From assembly GCA_029204225.1 (NCBI GenBank), contig CM055107.1:6234873-6298872 (forward strand): a stretch of 64,000 nt of DNA, given 5' to 3'. The stretch comes from Diphasiastrum complanatum (taxonomy: Eukaryota > Streptophyta > Lycopodiopsida > Lycopodiales > Lycopodiaceae). Positions 1-11,719 of the stretch are shown here, one piece after another. Both the position numbers and the translations under genes were made by a program. Each line of letters begins with the position of its first letter. The stretch's first letter is position 1. Under the pieces are notes generated by a model. The model was given only the letters and a program-made list of their open reading frames with translations. It made no database searches and was not told the origin of the DNA.

Positions 1-569
1 TCAAGAAGGCGCTCTATCATCAATGAATTCTTGGCTCAGAGAAGTGATCCGCGTCAAGGCCATTTCAACTCACAACTGGCTCAAAGGTGATGGAGCAATT
101 GCTCATGATGGTTTAGTATTTCAGAAATTGCAATGCCCATGACAACTCGCTTACACCTCAAGTGACAATCAAATGAAAAACTCATGACTCGTAATCAACT
201 CTCTCTTGTTGATAGAATGCTAAAGTGATCAACCATTTGCAAAAAACTAAGCTCAACGATGACCTCTTTTCTCAAAAACTAGTAAGCATAACAATAAGGA
301 AAATCTCCAAGTATTTATAGGAGATGGGGAGGGTTTGCCACCATGGAATGAATCCAAAGTGGTAGTTATCTCATAATCACACCATAAAGACTTTTTTCTC
401 ACTAATGGTAGTTTATCTTTTATTTCCAATTAAGTGTGCATGGGGCCTTGCATGCCATTGGACCACACCTTGACTTTTTACTTTTGAAGGATGGTGAAGA
501 GTTGACTTGCCCATTTTGCCATTTTCTATCTTCTTTTTAAAAGGCAAGACCCCTTAACTTCATGAGATC
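1..569. other. No gene recognised
   Basis: AT-rich sequence with many stops in all frames and no recognisable coding or RNA gene. It ends where gypsy reverse transcriptase homology begins at about 570. It could be degraded upstream pol or leader of that element, but I see no motif that proves it. Confidence 0.5.
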
Positions 570-2095
570 GAGCATACGGAATGGATTTCACCAATTGTCA
601 TTGTTCCTAAGAAGAATGGAAATTTAAAATTTGTGTGAATCTCAAGGCCTTGAACAAAGTGATGTGGAAGGATCACTTTCCGTAACCATTTACTGAAAGC
701 ATTTTGGACCGCCTTGCTGGAGCGAAAGCTTATAGTTTTCTGGATGGATTTAGTGGTTACAACCAGGTCAAGATTGCACCTGCAGATCGTCACAAAACAG
801 CGTTTGCAACAGGGTGAGGCACCTATGCTTACAAAGTAATGTCGTTTTCCCTAAATCCGGAAAAACGCCAGATATGGGTTTCCCACGGAGTTGTGCTTGG
901 GCATGTGATATCGAGACATGGCATGGTCACAAATTATTCTAAAATCAAGGTTATTGTGAAATTGCCACCACCAACAACAATTCGTGGAGTTTATGTGTTT
1001 CTGGGTCATGCGAACTACTATCGAATTTTTATTATCTTCTTTGCGGATTAGCAAGACCTATATACAAACTGACTGTTGTTCATATTTGGACAATAGAGGC
1101 GTTAGAAGCTTTTTAAAAATTAAAAAAAGCATTAATTTCAGCACCGATACTACGTTCTCCAGATTGGACGATTGAGTTTCATGTTCACACTGATGCCTCA
1201 AAATATGCAATTAAATCAGTTTTGACGTAGCCAGGTGACTATAAGGACTATCCAATACGATTTGCAAGCTGACAATTTATAGATCCAGAGAAGATCTATT
1301 CAACAACAGAACGTGAAGTGTTAGCCATGATTTTTTTTGTACGAAAATTTCGTCATTACCTCATGGAAATGCACTTTGCATTTTATACGGATCACTAGCC
1401 GTTACTTTGCTTGGTAAACAAGACGTGGAATACTGGGCGTATTGCAAGATGGTTATTTCTATTGACATAATTTGACTTTCGAACTGTGGTTCGTAAGGGG
1501 AAGCAACATTATCTAGCCGACCACATTTCGCGAATTGAATATGCACCAGTTAATACTGAAGTGGATGATGAATTACCAGACACTATATTATTTTATGTAG
1601 AGGCAGTACCTAAGTGGACAGCGGATATTGTTCAGTATCTGATGCTAGGACAACTGAATGACTCTTTGACAAAAGTATAGAAGAGACAATTGATTCATAA
1701 GGCTCAACCTTATCAATTGATTGCAGGACAATTGTATCGTCGTGGATCATACAATATTCTACGTAGATGTGTTTTACCGCATGAAATATCAGATTCAATC
1801 ATGTTTTCACGTGATGGCATGTGCGGAAGACATTTCTCTACATATATTACTGTTCGCAAACTTTTACAATCAGGTTGTTGTTGGCCTACACTTCATAAGG
1901 ACACAGAAAATTATATTCAGGCATGTGATGTTTGCCAGCAAGCATGACGGCCTACTAGACAGAACTATGAACCCTTACATCCGGTTTTATCGCTAGCACC
2001 ATTTGAAAAATGGGGATTGGATTATGTTGGTATTCATCCTGTCGTGCGAGGATCTCAGGCCCGATACATTATCGTAGCAACTGACTATGTAAACC
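570..2095 (+). pseudogene. Ty3/gypsy retrotransposon pol remnant (RT, RNase H, integrase start)
   Basis: This encoded the gypsy polyprotein that copies element RNA to DNA and integrates it. The reverse transcriptase start is visible at about 570-833, with WISPIVIVPKKNG, then FLDGFSGYNQV and RHKTAFATG, broken by a one-base frameshift near 635. The segment that should carry the YxDD catalytic box is missing between about 833 and 840; translation resumes with SLNPEK and the typical LPPPTT and FLGHANYYR motifs. RNase H follows at about 1060-1400 (DASKYAI, TEREVLAM), with in-frame stops. The integrase zinc finger is at about 1800-1945 and ends in CDVCQQA. The core then starts with WGLDYVG and stops abruptly near 2095. 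No LTRs are seen. The family is secure from these motifs; the lineage within gypsy is not. Confidence 0.88.
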
Positions 2096-2522
2096 TAAGA
2101 TTAGATTGATTATACATCTACAACTAATCAGGGAATTACAAGAGTGGCAGATTAGCCACGACCTAGGAAGTATCTATTGACGTCATGCCATCAGGTCAGA
2201 TCTCTGTACTTCTGGGTACTTGCGTGATCTCTGGTGATACTCCTTGGAGCGTGAGGACAGGATAGGTTTCGTTTCCACCTTTGGTTTCGTTTACCTCGTC
2301 TGCCTTTCTCTCTTGCTGGACCGCAAAAGAATCTCGTTCGTGGATCCTTTGTGTTTGCGAACCATCCGTGTTCACGAACCGTTCGTCTTCGTCTCCGTTG
2401 ACTTTCGTTTTCGCAAAACTCTTCGTGTTTTGTGTCTCCAGATGTTTGAGTTCGTGAACATCTTCATCAGGCGAAGGGCTGAAAGCTAGCAAGACTTTGT
2501 AATGAAAAACACTTTGTTTCTT
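2096..2522 (-). repeat. Probable 3' LTR of the copia element at 2.5-5.4 kb
   Basis: On the minus strand a purine-rich tract (about 2523-2539, AGAGGGAGCTGAAG) directly follows the copia pol stop, as expected for a polypurine tract. Beyond it lies noncoding sequence with many TTCGTG/TTCGCG words, a composition shared with the LTRs at 26.1-27.0 and 41.3-42.0 kb. I could not define both ends or find a second copy here. Confidence 0.4.
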
Positions 2523-2555
2523 CAGCTCCCTCTAAAAGCATGGTAGCTTTATGAT

Positions 2556-5404
2556 CTAGAGACTGCTCCATTGCCTCTCAAAGAGCCCTTTGTCCAGAGC
2601 TTTATTGAAGATGTCAGCAACCATATCTTTCATTCCTGTGAAGGTGGTCTACATCATCTTCCTTTCAATCAGATCATTGATCAAGTGATACTTGATCGCA
2701 ATGTGCTTCATTCTTGAGTGGAACACAAGATCTTTTGTCAGGTGTATCGCAGAGGTGTTGTCCATCTGCAAGACCAATGGCTCGTTCCTTGTTTCGCCCA
2801 ATTCGTCTAGGAACTGCCTTAGCCAAATTATTTCATTGGCCATCTTTGCTGCTGCTATGTACTCTACTTCGCAAGACGACTGGGCTACAATGGTCTGCTT
2901 CTTGTTGACCCAGAGAACTGTTGCTCCTGATGCGATGGTCCATCCTTCTGAGATGCTTTTATAGTCGTCCCTGAGAGATGCCTAGCTAGCATTGCTGTAG
3001 GAAAGTATCATGAGACCTGCACCACGACAATAACACAAGCCATAATCCCTTGTTAATTCAAGATATTGCAAAATTAGTTTTGCAATCTTCCAATGTGTCG
3101 AGCCTGGATTCGTACAGAATTGGCTCATCCTGAATACTGCATAAGCAATATCAAGACGTGTGTTGTCTGCAAGGTACATTAGTGAACCTATCAGCCTCTT
3201 GTAGGGTGTGAGCTGCATCTGTTCCCTTTCTTCCTCAGTCTTTGGACAGTCGTCATTTGTTAGCACCATCCCTTCGAACATTGGAGTGTTCGCTCCTTTG
3301 TAGTTCAGCATCCCAAAGTCCTCTAGGATCTTCTGGGTGTATCTGGACTGGTGAAGGTATAACTTGTCTCCCTCATAGTCCCTTTCAATCTGTAAGCCTA
3401 GGTAACACCTGGCTTCTCCTAGATCCACTATCTCAAAATGTTTCGAGATGTCTGTCTTTACTTCAGCAATTAGCTGCTCACTCCTGCAAAGTATCAGAGT
3501 GTTGTACACATAAACAACCATTATGATGATTTGCCCATCTGTAACTCTGACATACACATTGGAGTCAGCCAACAGAGGCTTGAATCCCAATGATTTCAGG
3601 GACTGATCCTTCTTCTTGTACCATTGTCGGATTGATTGCTTCAGACCATAGATGCTTCTATGCATTCTGCATACATAGTCAAGAAGTGAATTCGAGACAA
3701 ATCCTAGGGGTTGATCCATGTAGACCTCTTCATCTAATTCGCCATGCAAGAAGGTTGTCTTCTTGTCCACAATGTGGATCCTGAGGTCATAAGCTACTAC
3801 ATATGCAAACAACAGACGTAGGGATGAATGTTTGACGACAGGAGAGAAGGTTTTAGAGTAGTCAATACCGTATCTCTGAGAGAAACCCTTCGCTACCAGT
3901 CTTGCCTTGTATTTTGTCACACTCCCGTCTGGTCCATATTTGAGTTTGAAAACCCATTTGCATATGACAATCTTGCGCTTATGAGGTAATGGCTCCAACG
4001 TCCATACTTAATTCTTCCTCATGGACTCCATCTCTTCGTTCATGGCTTGGATCCATTTGCCCTTTTCTGGACCTTCAATCGCCTCCTCCAATGTCTGTGG
4101 TTCGCCACTGAACCCACCGAATTCTTCTGATGTGGAAGCTGAGCTGCCTGGCACAAATCTTGCTGGCGCTCTTCGTGGTCTTGTCGACCTTCTGGGAGAT
4201 CCTCTCGGAACAACTATGTCTTTTCTCTTGTCTGCTCTGCTCGGTCCAGAACCATCTTGGTTTACAGGAACTACGGTGGCAGGTTGCCTCTCAAATCTTT
4301 CTTCATCTGATTCGTCGTTCGAATGGGAGATGACTCAAAAATCTTCGTTTTCGTGTTCATCCTCTACTCTCTCTGACGTTGGCGGCAGGTCATAGTATTG
4401 TCTTTCTAGAACTTCATAGCTAACAGGGTCTTCGTTGGCCATTGTCCTACTCTCGTTGAATTTGACATCCCTCACTGTTTTTCACAGTGTTCGTGTCTGG
4501 CATGTAGATCTGTAGTATGACGAATTATTGTCATAACCTACCAGAGATCCTTGCTTGGCTTTCTCATCAAGCTTCTTGTGAAGCTTATCAGGAATATGTG
4601 CATATGCCGCACAACCAAATATTCTGACGTGAGACAGGCTGGGCTTCCTACCCCACCATAGCTCATGTGGTGTCGTGTGAGGAACACTAGATTTACCTGT
4701 CCTGTTCTGAATGTATGCGGCTGTAGCTACTACTTCAGCCCACAATGCCCTTGGAGCCTTTGAGTATGCCAGCATGCATCTGGCTGCTTCCATCAGGGTC
4801 TTGTTCTTTCATTCAGCAACACCATTGTGCTGCGGTGTGTAGGCTGCAGTTCTTTTGTGAATGATGCCACAATCATTGCAAAAGTAAGTGAAGCGATTCG
4901 AGATATATTCGCCACCTCGATCTATTCTGATCTGCTTCACCTTGCTGCCTGTGCATTTCTGAGCCCAATTCACATATTCTGTGAATTTATCGAGTGCTTC
5001 AGATTTATTCTGAATAAAATACACTCTGGCAAACTTGCTATAATCATCAATGAAGATTATATAGTATTTTGAATCTTTTGCTGAGATCACGTTGAATGGA
5101 CCACATATGTTAGAGTGCACCAGCTCCAGAATTTTTGTCGTTCTGTAGGAGTCTTTGACGAATGGTGTGCGTGACATCTTGCCTTTCAAACATGCATCAT
5201 AGGTGGTCGAACTGGTTGCGTTCGAGATGTTGACCCCTGTTATTGCTCCATGATGACTTGTCTGGTAGAGTGCCATTGAGTGTCTGGCTAGTCGTCATGG
5301 GTCTGATGCATTTGATCTTCAGGTAGGTGCACCTTTAGATGATATAGGTTGCCCTTCCTTCTGTCTTGAGCAATGATTTCTAAATTTAGTGATTTTATTG
5401 ACTT
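2556..5404 (-). pseudogene. Ty1/copia retrotransposon pol remnant (integrase, RT, RNase H)
   Basis: Reading from high to low coordinates this gives the copia order. The GAG-pre-integrase end is at about 5404-5288. The integrase core is at 5276-4809, where HSNICGPF has Asn in place of the first catalytic Asp, followed by RGGEYIS and YTPQHNGVAE. The integrase tail is at 4793-4482, then a hinge, RT at 3998-2982 and RNase H down to a final stop at 2556-2558, with VADIFNKAL near the end. The RT active site reads YVYN instead of YVDD, so both polymerase and integrase are catalytically damaged. A TAG lies at 2649-2651. Gag and protease are absent: homology stops at about 5404, just before the unrelated gene at 5425. 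The protein is very similar to the plus-strand copia at 35-38.8 kb, so the two belong to one family. Confidence 0.9.
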
Positions 5405-5424
5405 TGATGATGACGACCTCATAG

Positions 5425-6192
5425 ATGGCATCGACTGAGGACCAGGAAGAATGGGCAAGTGGCACATATGCCCTACAAAGGATGCTATTTGAGAGCAGGG
5501 CATATGAGGCTAATATGCCGAGTAAGGAGGAGTTTTTGGCTTTTCAGAAAAGGTATCTGCCACCTCCCATATATACTATTCCAGTTGACCAACAATCGAC
5601 CATTATTGCTGGTCACAATTTAGAAGCTGCTGGTGTGATCCAAGCTGATGAGGAGGATCTGGTAAGTACACCTTCTCACAAAAATCATTTACTATTTAAC
5701 GTGTAACTGATGATTGATCTGCTAGTTTGACTAACACTCGATTATGTGTTGTAGGAAATCGTTGAAGTTGATGCCTTTGTTAGCAAGCATGGAGGACTGA
5801 GAGAAAGACAAGGCAGGAGACAGAAGGATGCCTCATTGGCTCATTATTTGAACCATTTTGTAAATAGCGAAATTTGTATTCTTCATGAAAGGTTTTTTGT
5901 GAATGCGAGAACCTTACTCATGGCCATCAAGGCCCTATCTTATTTTGCCCAAGGGCATAAACATCCAAAAAATACATATAGAATCATTTTTGGCAAAAGA
6001 GATGTTGCTCTTAAAGTGTTCAATTACGTGCCAAAAAATGTTCCTATGAGATCATATGCTCTGGCAATTCTATTACAATATATAGATCTGAGCAAAAGGC
6101 GATCCACTCGATTTTTGGATCCGTATGATAGGAAAAAGTTTCTTCATGACCACACAGCAAAAATTGTCCTTAGAGACAATGAAGAAAAATGA
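5425..6192 (+). CDS. Intact two-exon gene of unknown function, convergent with a transposase-like gene
   Basis: Exon 1 is 5425-5661 and exon 2 is 5755-6192. They are joined across a clean intron (GTAAGT donor at 5662, TTGTAG acceptor at 5753-5754) to give about 224 residues with no stop or frameshift. The N-terminal half is acidic (MASTEDQEEW at the start, ADEEDL at the splice). The C-terminal half is basic and ends in an intact stop. It contains HFVNSEICILHERFF, GHKHPKNTYR and a lysine/arginine-rich stretch SKRRSTRFLDPYDRKKF. No signal peptide or membrane segment is evident. I do not recognise the family. An in-frame TAG immediately precedes the ATG as ...TAG|ATG, so the first exon could instead start at an acceptor there and be missing an upstream part cut off by the copia at 5404. 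Its stop lies 82 bp from the stop of the convergent gene, suggesting both belong to one mobile unit. Open frame is seen; function is unknown. Confidence 0.6.
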
Positions 6193-6273
6193 TTGTACTC
6201 TTTTCCATTTAATGTATGTGAAATTTGAGAATTTTTTATTACACGCATTTGATCTTTATTGAATGCCATCAAT

Positions 6274-9035
6274 CTAATTTTGGTTTATAAATTTACATGC
6301 TTTTTTGAATCTTTGATATTCAGTTGATCTTGTTGTATATCGAACTTGAGCTCGTCCATAAAACCATTGGAATAGCTGAATGATGTAACTATTTTTTGAG
6401 GATGTTCCACCATGTTGTGTATTTCGATGAAATGCTGCTCTTGCCTGCCAATGTGATTTCTCCATTCCTTGTGAGGACCATATACTCAAACTGCCATACT
6501 TTTTTGCAAAAAATGATGCATGATGCCTTAGTATGTGCTGCAATATCAAAGATTTATGCATTGGTTAGAAAAATATGCATTGGTTAGAATCTATCAAGCA
6601 AGTTATACTAAAATTATAAAATTGTAAGACACTGTTCAAATGTATCTTACCATGTACTGGGTGATGTGATCTGAGCCCCAAGCCACACGAACTGCATCTA
6701 CAAACTCTATTGCTATTTTCTCCAATAGGAGTGCATCTGCATATGAAATTGTGTCTTTTCTAAGCACTTCAACCATATTATCGAGCTTTTTCCAAACTTC
6801 AACCTTCGTTACCCTTGTTGTTTCTTTATCTTCAAAGTCTTCTGTTGCAGAAATAACATATTTCCAAACCGAGTATTGGATCTTAGATGACTCTTTAGAA
6901 TGATTTGATAAAAATCGACGAGCTTTGACTCTTCCTATGCTAGCTAGGTTTACTGGGTGAGTTTCCTGTTTTTCTCCAAAGCTTTTCATCTTTTTGTATT
7001 TTAAAATGGCCTTTATGAAGGCCTGCTTTTGACAACACTTCCTCTAATCGAGCGATTGCTTGTTTTGATGCTGACTCTAGCTTAGTATTCCATGCAAACA
7101 AGATATGAAGATATATTAATTTCTCTATGATCCTCACCTCTTCATGAAGTGTGCAAATATGCACATTTTGTAAAGGAATTGGTAGTACTGGTTTCCAGTT
7201 GGGACCTTCAATATCTCTTGAAACTCTTGTGTTCCTTGAAATGTCATTTGATGATTTCATATAATATAGACATGGATGTTTCAAATTTGCTCCATGAGAT
7301 ACATTGAACATACATTTCAATGACTTCAAGTCTCCAGCTAAATGCCATCCCACAAAAAATTCACCTCTGTCAAGAACACTAAGTACTTTGCCATTCATAT
7401 GATCCTTTATGATATCTGGATAACTTGTTCTGCTAAAAATCCAGGAAAGAACATTGTGATCCTCCTTGATAACCTGTTCAACATATGGAATCACAAGTTT
7501 TTATATATTCAAAACAATTACTAAAAGAAATTGCACATGAATAACAGCCGTTTTTTACCTGAAAACATGCTAGCCACCATATGTTGTTTTTTGATTGCAC
7601 ACTGAAGTTGAGATCCCTTGAGTTTGTTGCATTGCTCAATGCTCCATTCATGAGAGTAATACTTACTCTTTCCAACTTTTTTCCTTTTATAACTTTCGAT
7701 TCATCTAGCTTGACCACCAGAATAAGTTTGCTCATACTAACACTTGTTATATTATAAAATTTCACTATAAATCTCAATAAATGATTCAAATCCACAAATA
7801 AGTTGTTGGTAGAATTATATGACAAATTGCCAGACTTTGAATTGTAAATCTCATTGATGTGAAAAGGGATTCCAATGACATTTTGCATACCCTTATTCAA
7901 TACATCTCTCTCCAATCTTATCTGAAAAGGGCGAGGAATGAAAATTTTTTTTACGTGCAATTGTCCAAAATCCTCTTTAATAATTTTAAATATACTCGCA
8001 TATGCCTCCCTGCTAATACCTGAGAAATCGCATGCTCCCTAAATTAACGTTCGGTCGATTACCTTACCGACCTTGTTCATCAAAGCCTCAATGACCTTGG
8101 ACTTGATTCGAGAATATCGATTATTGTCCAATAAAGACTTTGTGGACTTGGTTGTCAATACCGAACTCGGTGATTTTCCGATCAGGTCATTGTCCTTCAT
8201 ATGCTCATTTGCAACCAATGCTGATCTGCAAATGATTATGAAAATCAAGAAACCCAAATAGGACACATAATAAATGTCATGCTATTCACAAAACTAAAAT
8301 AAATCTGATTCAAATCAAATCCTTACTTGAATGCTTGAATCATTTTTCTCCGCTGGCCTCCATTTAACGAAAGCTCATGAATGTCCTTCAGAATTCTTTT
8401 TCGCTTGTTTCTTTTTAAATTCTTATCTAGTATGCAAGTTTCTTCTTTTAACTGTGCATTATCTTTTTTTGTTTGTGATAATGCGGTCTCTTTTTCTCTA
8501 TAGTCAGCAAGCAAACCATTTAACATACATTCTAAACTCTGTATTTTATGAACAGAGTTTGCAACACCATAAGTCATCAATCTTTCACAATACCCCAGTA
8601 AACGTTTTCTCTGTCACACAAAAACTTTATTAATTGTGTGATGGATTGGAATTGTGGAGCTTGCATCGAGCTCAGATCCAATGGATACAAACTTCCGTCA
8701 ATCCACAAATCATAATTCTTTCTTTGGTTGATTCTATGAGTGATCATATCAAGTGGAGAAACTGTGGATTCTTTCACTAGTCCTCTTTTAGCTATCGGAG
8801 CATTCTAGGCAGGGAGAACAATGTGTAGATGAAACTGAGACATCTCCGCAATCATCAACTGACAGACCAAAAAGAAAATAGACACTATTTTTCATCCATG
8901 GCATACCTGAGATTCTATGTTTATTCTCTCGCTAGTTAAAACGAGGGACACAATCTCATTTTCAAATTTGAAAAAGTTAGTTAATGAGCGTCATAGGTTC
9001 ATGAAGTCGTAGTTAAATGTGTCAAAATTGTGTCA
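6274..9035 (-). pseudogene. Six-exon transposase-like gene of an unrecognised family
   Basis: Exons on the minus strand, with consensus splice sites, are about 9035-8907, 8858-8327, 8225-7559, 7473-6651 and 6537-6274; a further 5' exon is likely. All junctions keep frame. The inferred protein is about 800 residues. It starts with an N-terminal region, followed by a charged probable coiled coil (8560-8330) and ISREAYASIFK. A D-E motif LVVKLDESK lies near 7705, WHLAGDLKSLKC near 7332, HPCLYYM just after, HICTLHEEVRIIEK at 7161-7125, and a C-terminal WSSQGMEKSH and NTQHGGTS at 6480-6380. The spacing of acidic residues around a Cys pair and His resembles DDE/RNase H-fold transposases, but this is inference and I cannot name the superfamily. 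Damage seen: TGA at 8991-8993, TAG at 8805-8807 and 8039-8041, and frameshifts near 8590 and 6945. Few lesions in so long a gene suggest recent decay. Confidence 0.6.
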
Positions 9036-9469
9036 TGTTAACTACACATTACTAGTAAGGTTAAGCTAAACTGGACCTGAAAGTCCGTCGGAGTTTTAAA
9101 ATCCGATGTTTTTTTGGTCCTACGTGGCATTTCTTAGACGGCCCTTTTGATGTTTGTAACTCCTCTAATGTTTATTTCATAATGTCGATACTCTGTTGCT
9201 TTGGATCTTTAAAAAATAGTAAAGGAAACTTGTTTTCCGATGATTATAAATCGATAATTCAATTAAACTATCATAACTTGTTGTTTGAATTGCAAGTTTT
9301 TGGGTCCCTCATGATAAAGTGTGTTCTCAGGTTGGTGTATGTGATTCCAACAGGTTAATACACTTTGCTCAATGTTGGAATTCTAATATTATGTTTCAAT
9401 GATTGGCAAGTTTGAGGCTAAGTGGGAGTAACTGTGTACGCATTACAATTGACGACATTCTTACTTCAT
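9036..9469. other. Gap without recognised gene
   Basis: AT-rich stretch between the transposase-like gene and the aspartic proteinase pseudogene. It may contain the 5' end or terminus of the transposable unit to its left; no clear terminal inverted repeat was found by eye. Confidence 0.35.
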
Positions 9470-10344
9470 CATGAATGCCCTGGCAGTGCCAGAATTGCTA
9501 GTGTGTTGGACAGAGAACATGTCCTCGCGGGGGATGAAGGGGATGACACGCTTTGTAATGTTTGTGAGATGGTTGCCAACTGGGTGCATAACCAACTTTG
9601 ACAAAATCAAAGCAAATCTCAAATCATTTCTTATCTTGACCAGGTTTGACAATGTTCACAATTTATGTTCCTAGTGATTAATTGGGCCTCCTCTAGAACT
9701 ACAGTCTTGGCATCCAATAGATTGCCATATTTTCTGTACAGTATTTGATTTGGTATCAAGTACGTTATATTTGTATAGTTATTTTGAGGTACATGTTTGT
9801 GACATGAGCTTGATGGAGTACAATCAATTTAGGAATGTTACTTCTAGGCCCATATCTCTAGAATTTGTCATTTACAATTAAACCCTTTAATTGGAAAATT
9901 TTGACACTCTGACATTGTTGGCATATTGTGTGACAAGTTTAGCTATTAGAGATCATATTTCATTTGGATTTCATGGCTTGACATAAAAGAAAATAGAAAA
10001 TATGTAGCTAGATATGTGGCCTGCTGAGTCAGTACAAATGTTGGATGTTTTAGTATCCGAGGTTAGAGCAATATGAAATACTTGTTTTAGGCTTACAGAT
10101 GTGTAAGAAGCATCCATGAAATAGCACATGAAGAAGTTTAGAAGTTCGAAGAGTTATTTTATTTGTGTTACTTTTTCAAATTGCCATCGTGAGTGCTACG
10201 ATCACTTAGGCAGGTGGAAAACACTTCTGCATTTTAAATGATATGCATTTGATATGAAAGATATAGTTTTTATCTCAATCCCGTTTTTTGTTTCATTTTT
10301 TGTGGTTGCTTGCAAATAAATTTGAACAATGTAGTTATAGTTAC

Positions 10345-10670
10345 GTAATGGATTGTTGGTGACTATTCTGCCCATTTCTAAACAGATTAAAAAGCAGAAT
10401 AGTCACCTGTTTTTTTAAAGAAAAATTAGTGCAGATTCTGCCTGCGTTTGCCATGTGGCAGCATCGGATTGGTCTCAAAAAATTTTTAGTGTTGTTTTTG
10501 CTTGCACCTGCCACGTGGCAGCTAAGGATTGGTTTAAAAAGGGTCCACAAATCCATCACGCAATGGAAGGGGCCGGGCAGAGGCCATTCTGCCCGATAAC
10601 AGAATTTTGTTAGGCTCGGGCCGAGCCTAAAAGAATTCTGGAAATCCTTGCCCGGCCCCTTCCATAATAC
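10345..10670. mobile_element. 326-bp fold-back (MITE-like) insertion in the proteinase intron
   Basis: The related intron at 52.2 kb lacks this block: it reads straight across the joint (near 52227). The block is flanked by a TAC repeat (10342-10344 and 10668-10670), a possible 3-bp target duplication. It is strongly self-complementary. A perfect 14-bp inverted repeat (GGTGACTATTCTGC, 10358-10371 with 10394-10407) lies at the left. A perfect 16-bp one (TGGAAGGGGCCGGGCA, 10564-10579 with 10649-10664) lies at the right. The palindrome CTGCCACGTGGCAG sits in a direct repeat in the middle. It has no coding capacity. Confidence 0.7.
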
Positions 10671-11650
10671 AACAACATTAGTTTGCCTCATACGCACTTT
10701 TTTTTCTTTTAATGTATATGCTTGCTTTTACTTCAATCTCATTCATTTTTTCTTTCTCTTAGTATCAAATTACTCCCGTAGTAGAATTCAGCCATAGGAT
10801 GAGGTTAGGAACATAAAATCTTGGTCCTATTGCTTTAAGTGGTAGCATAATTGGGCTGTACGATGAGGTTAGGAGCACAAGAAAATATGGTTAAGAAATC
10901 CTTTACATGAGTCACTTGTCAGGAAACTAACCAATAGGAGCACATGACATTGAAGGACCAAATGAAGATTGAGTAATTTTTTCAATTCAAGACTGGGTGA
11001 ACTACTTTCTGAAATGCATTTGTAATGATTTTAAACCATGTTGCGTATTCCTAACAGCCACAAAAAACTATTGGTAAAAGTACATTTTTGACGGGTTTGA
11101 GTTTTGGGTTTCTCGGTTACATCCATTCTGTAATTTGCTAGAATATAACGAAATTTCAAATGCACAATAGTTAGTGGGTTTAGTTTGTTTTTCGATCCTC
11201 CAGATATGTGGCTGTTATGATGCTTTTCTTTGTTGAGCTCATTTTTTTCTTCCTCAAGTTCTTTGTGATGAATTTGTAAACTCATTAATTCGGTTTCTCA
11301 TGATGCAGCTTCGTGAGCAAGCACCACATCCACAAGGAGAATATACTGTTAATTGTGATGCAATCCCTCAGATGCCAAATGTGTCCTTAACTATAGCAAA
11401 TCATATTTTTGTACTCAATCCAGAACAGGTTTGGTTTCGTTGCTTCTGCTCGTGGTTGTTTGAGAAGTTGGGAAATGTAGCAATTTCTACTTGATGGAAG
11501 AGGATTTGTATTGAATGTTTTGACTTCGAACAAATAATGCCAAGACCGGACTGTTTGAAATAAGAGACATGATGAATTTTTAGACAAAATTGCTTTACAT
11601 AAATGGAATGAGAGATGAATTTCTATACAACATTGCTCCACATAATTGAA

Positions 11651-11654
<4 letters not shown>

Positions 11655-11716
<62 letters not shown>
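11655..11716. repeat. (GA)n microsatellite
   Basis: Uninterrupted GA dinucleotide tract of about 62 bp, in the intron just upstream of the 11745 proteinase exon. The corresponding position of the second pseudogene copy holds the complementary CT tract at 50905-51013. Confidence 0.97.
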
Positions 11717-11719
<3 letters not shown>

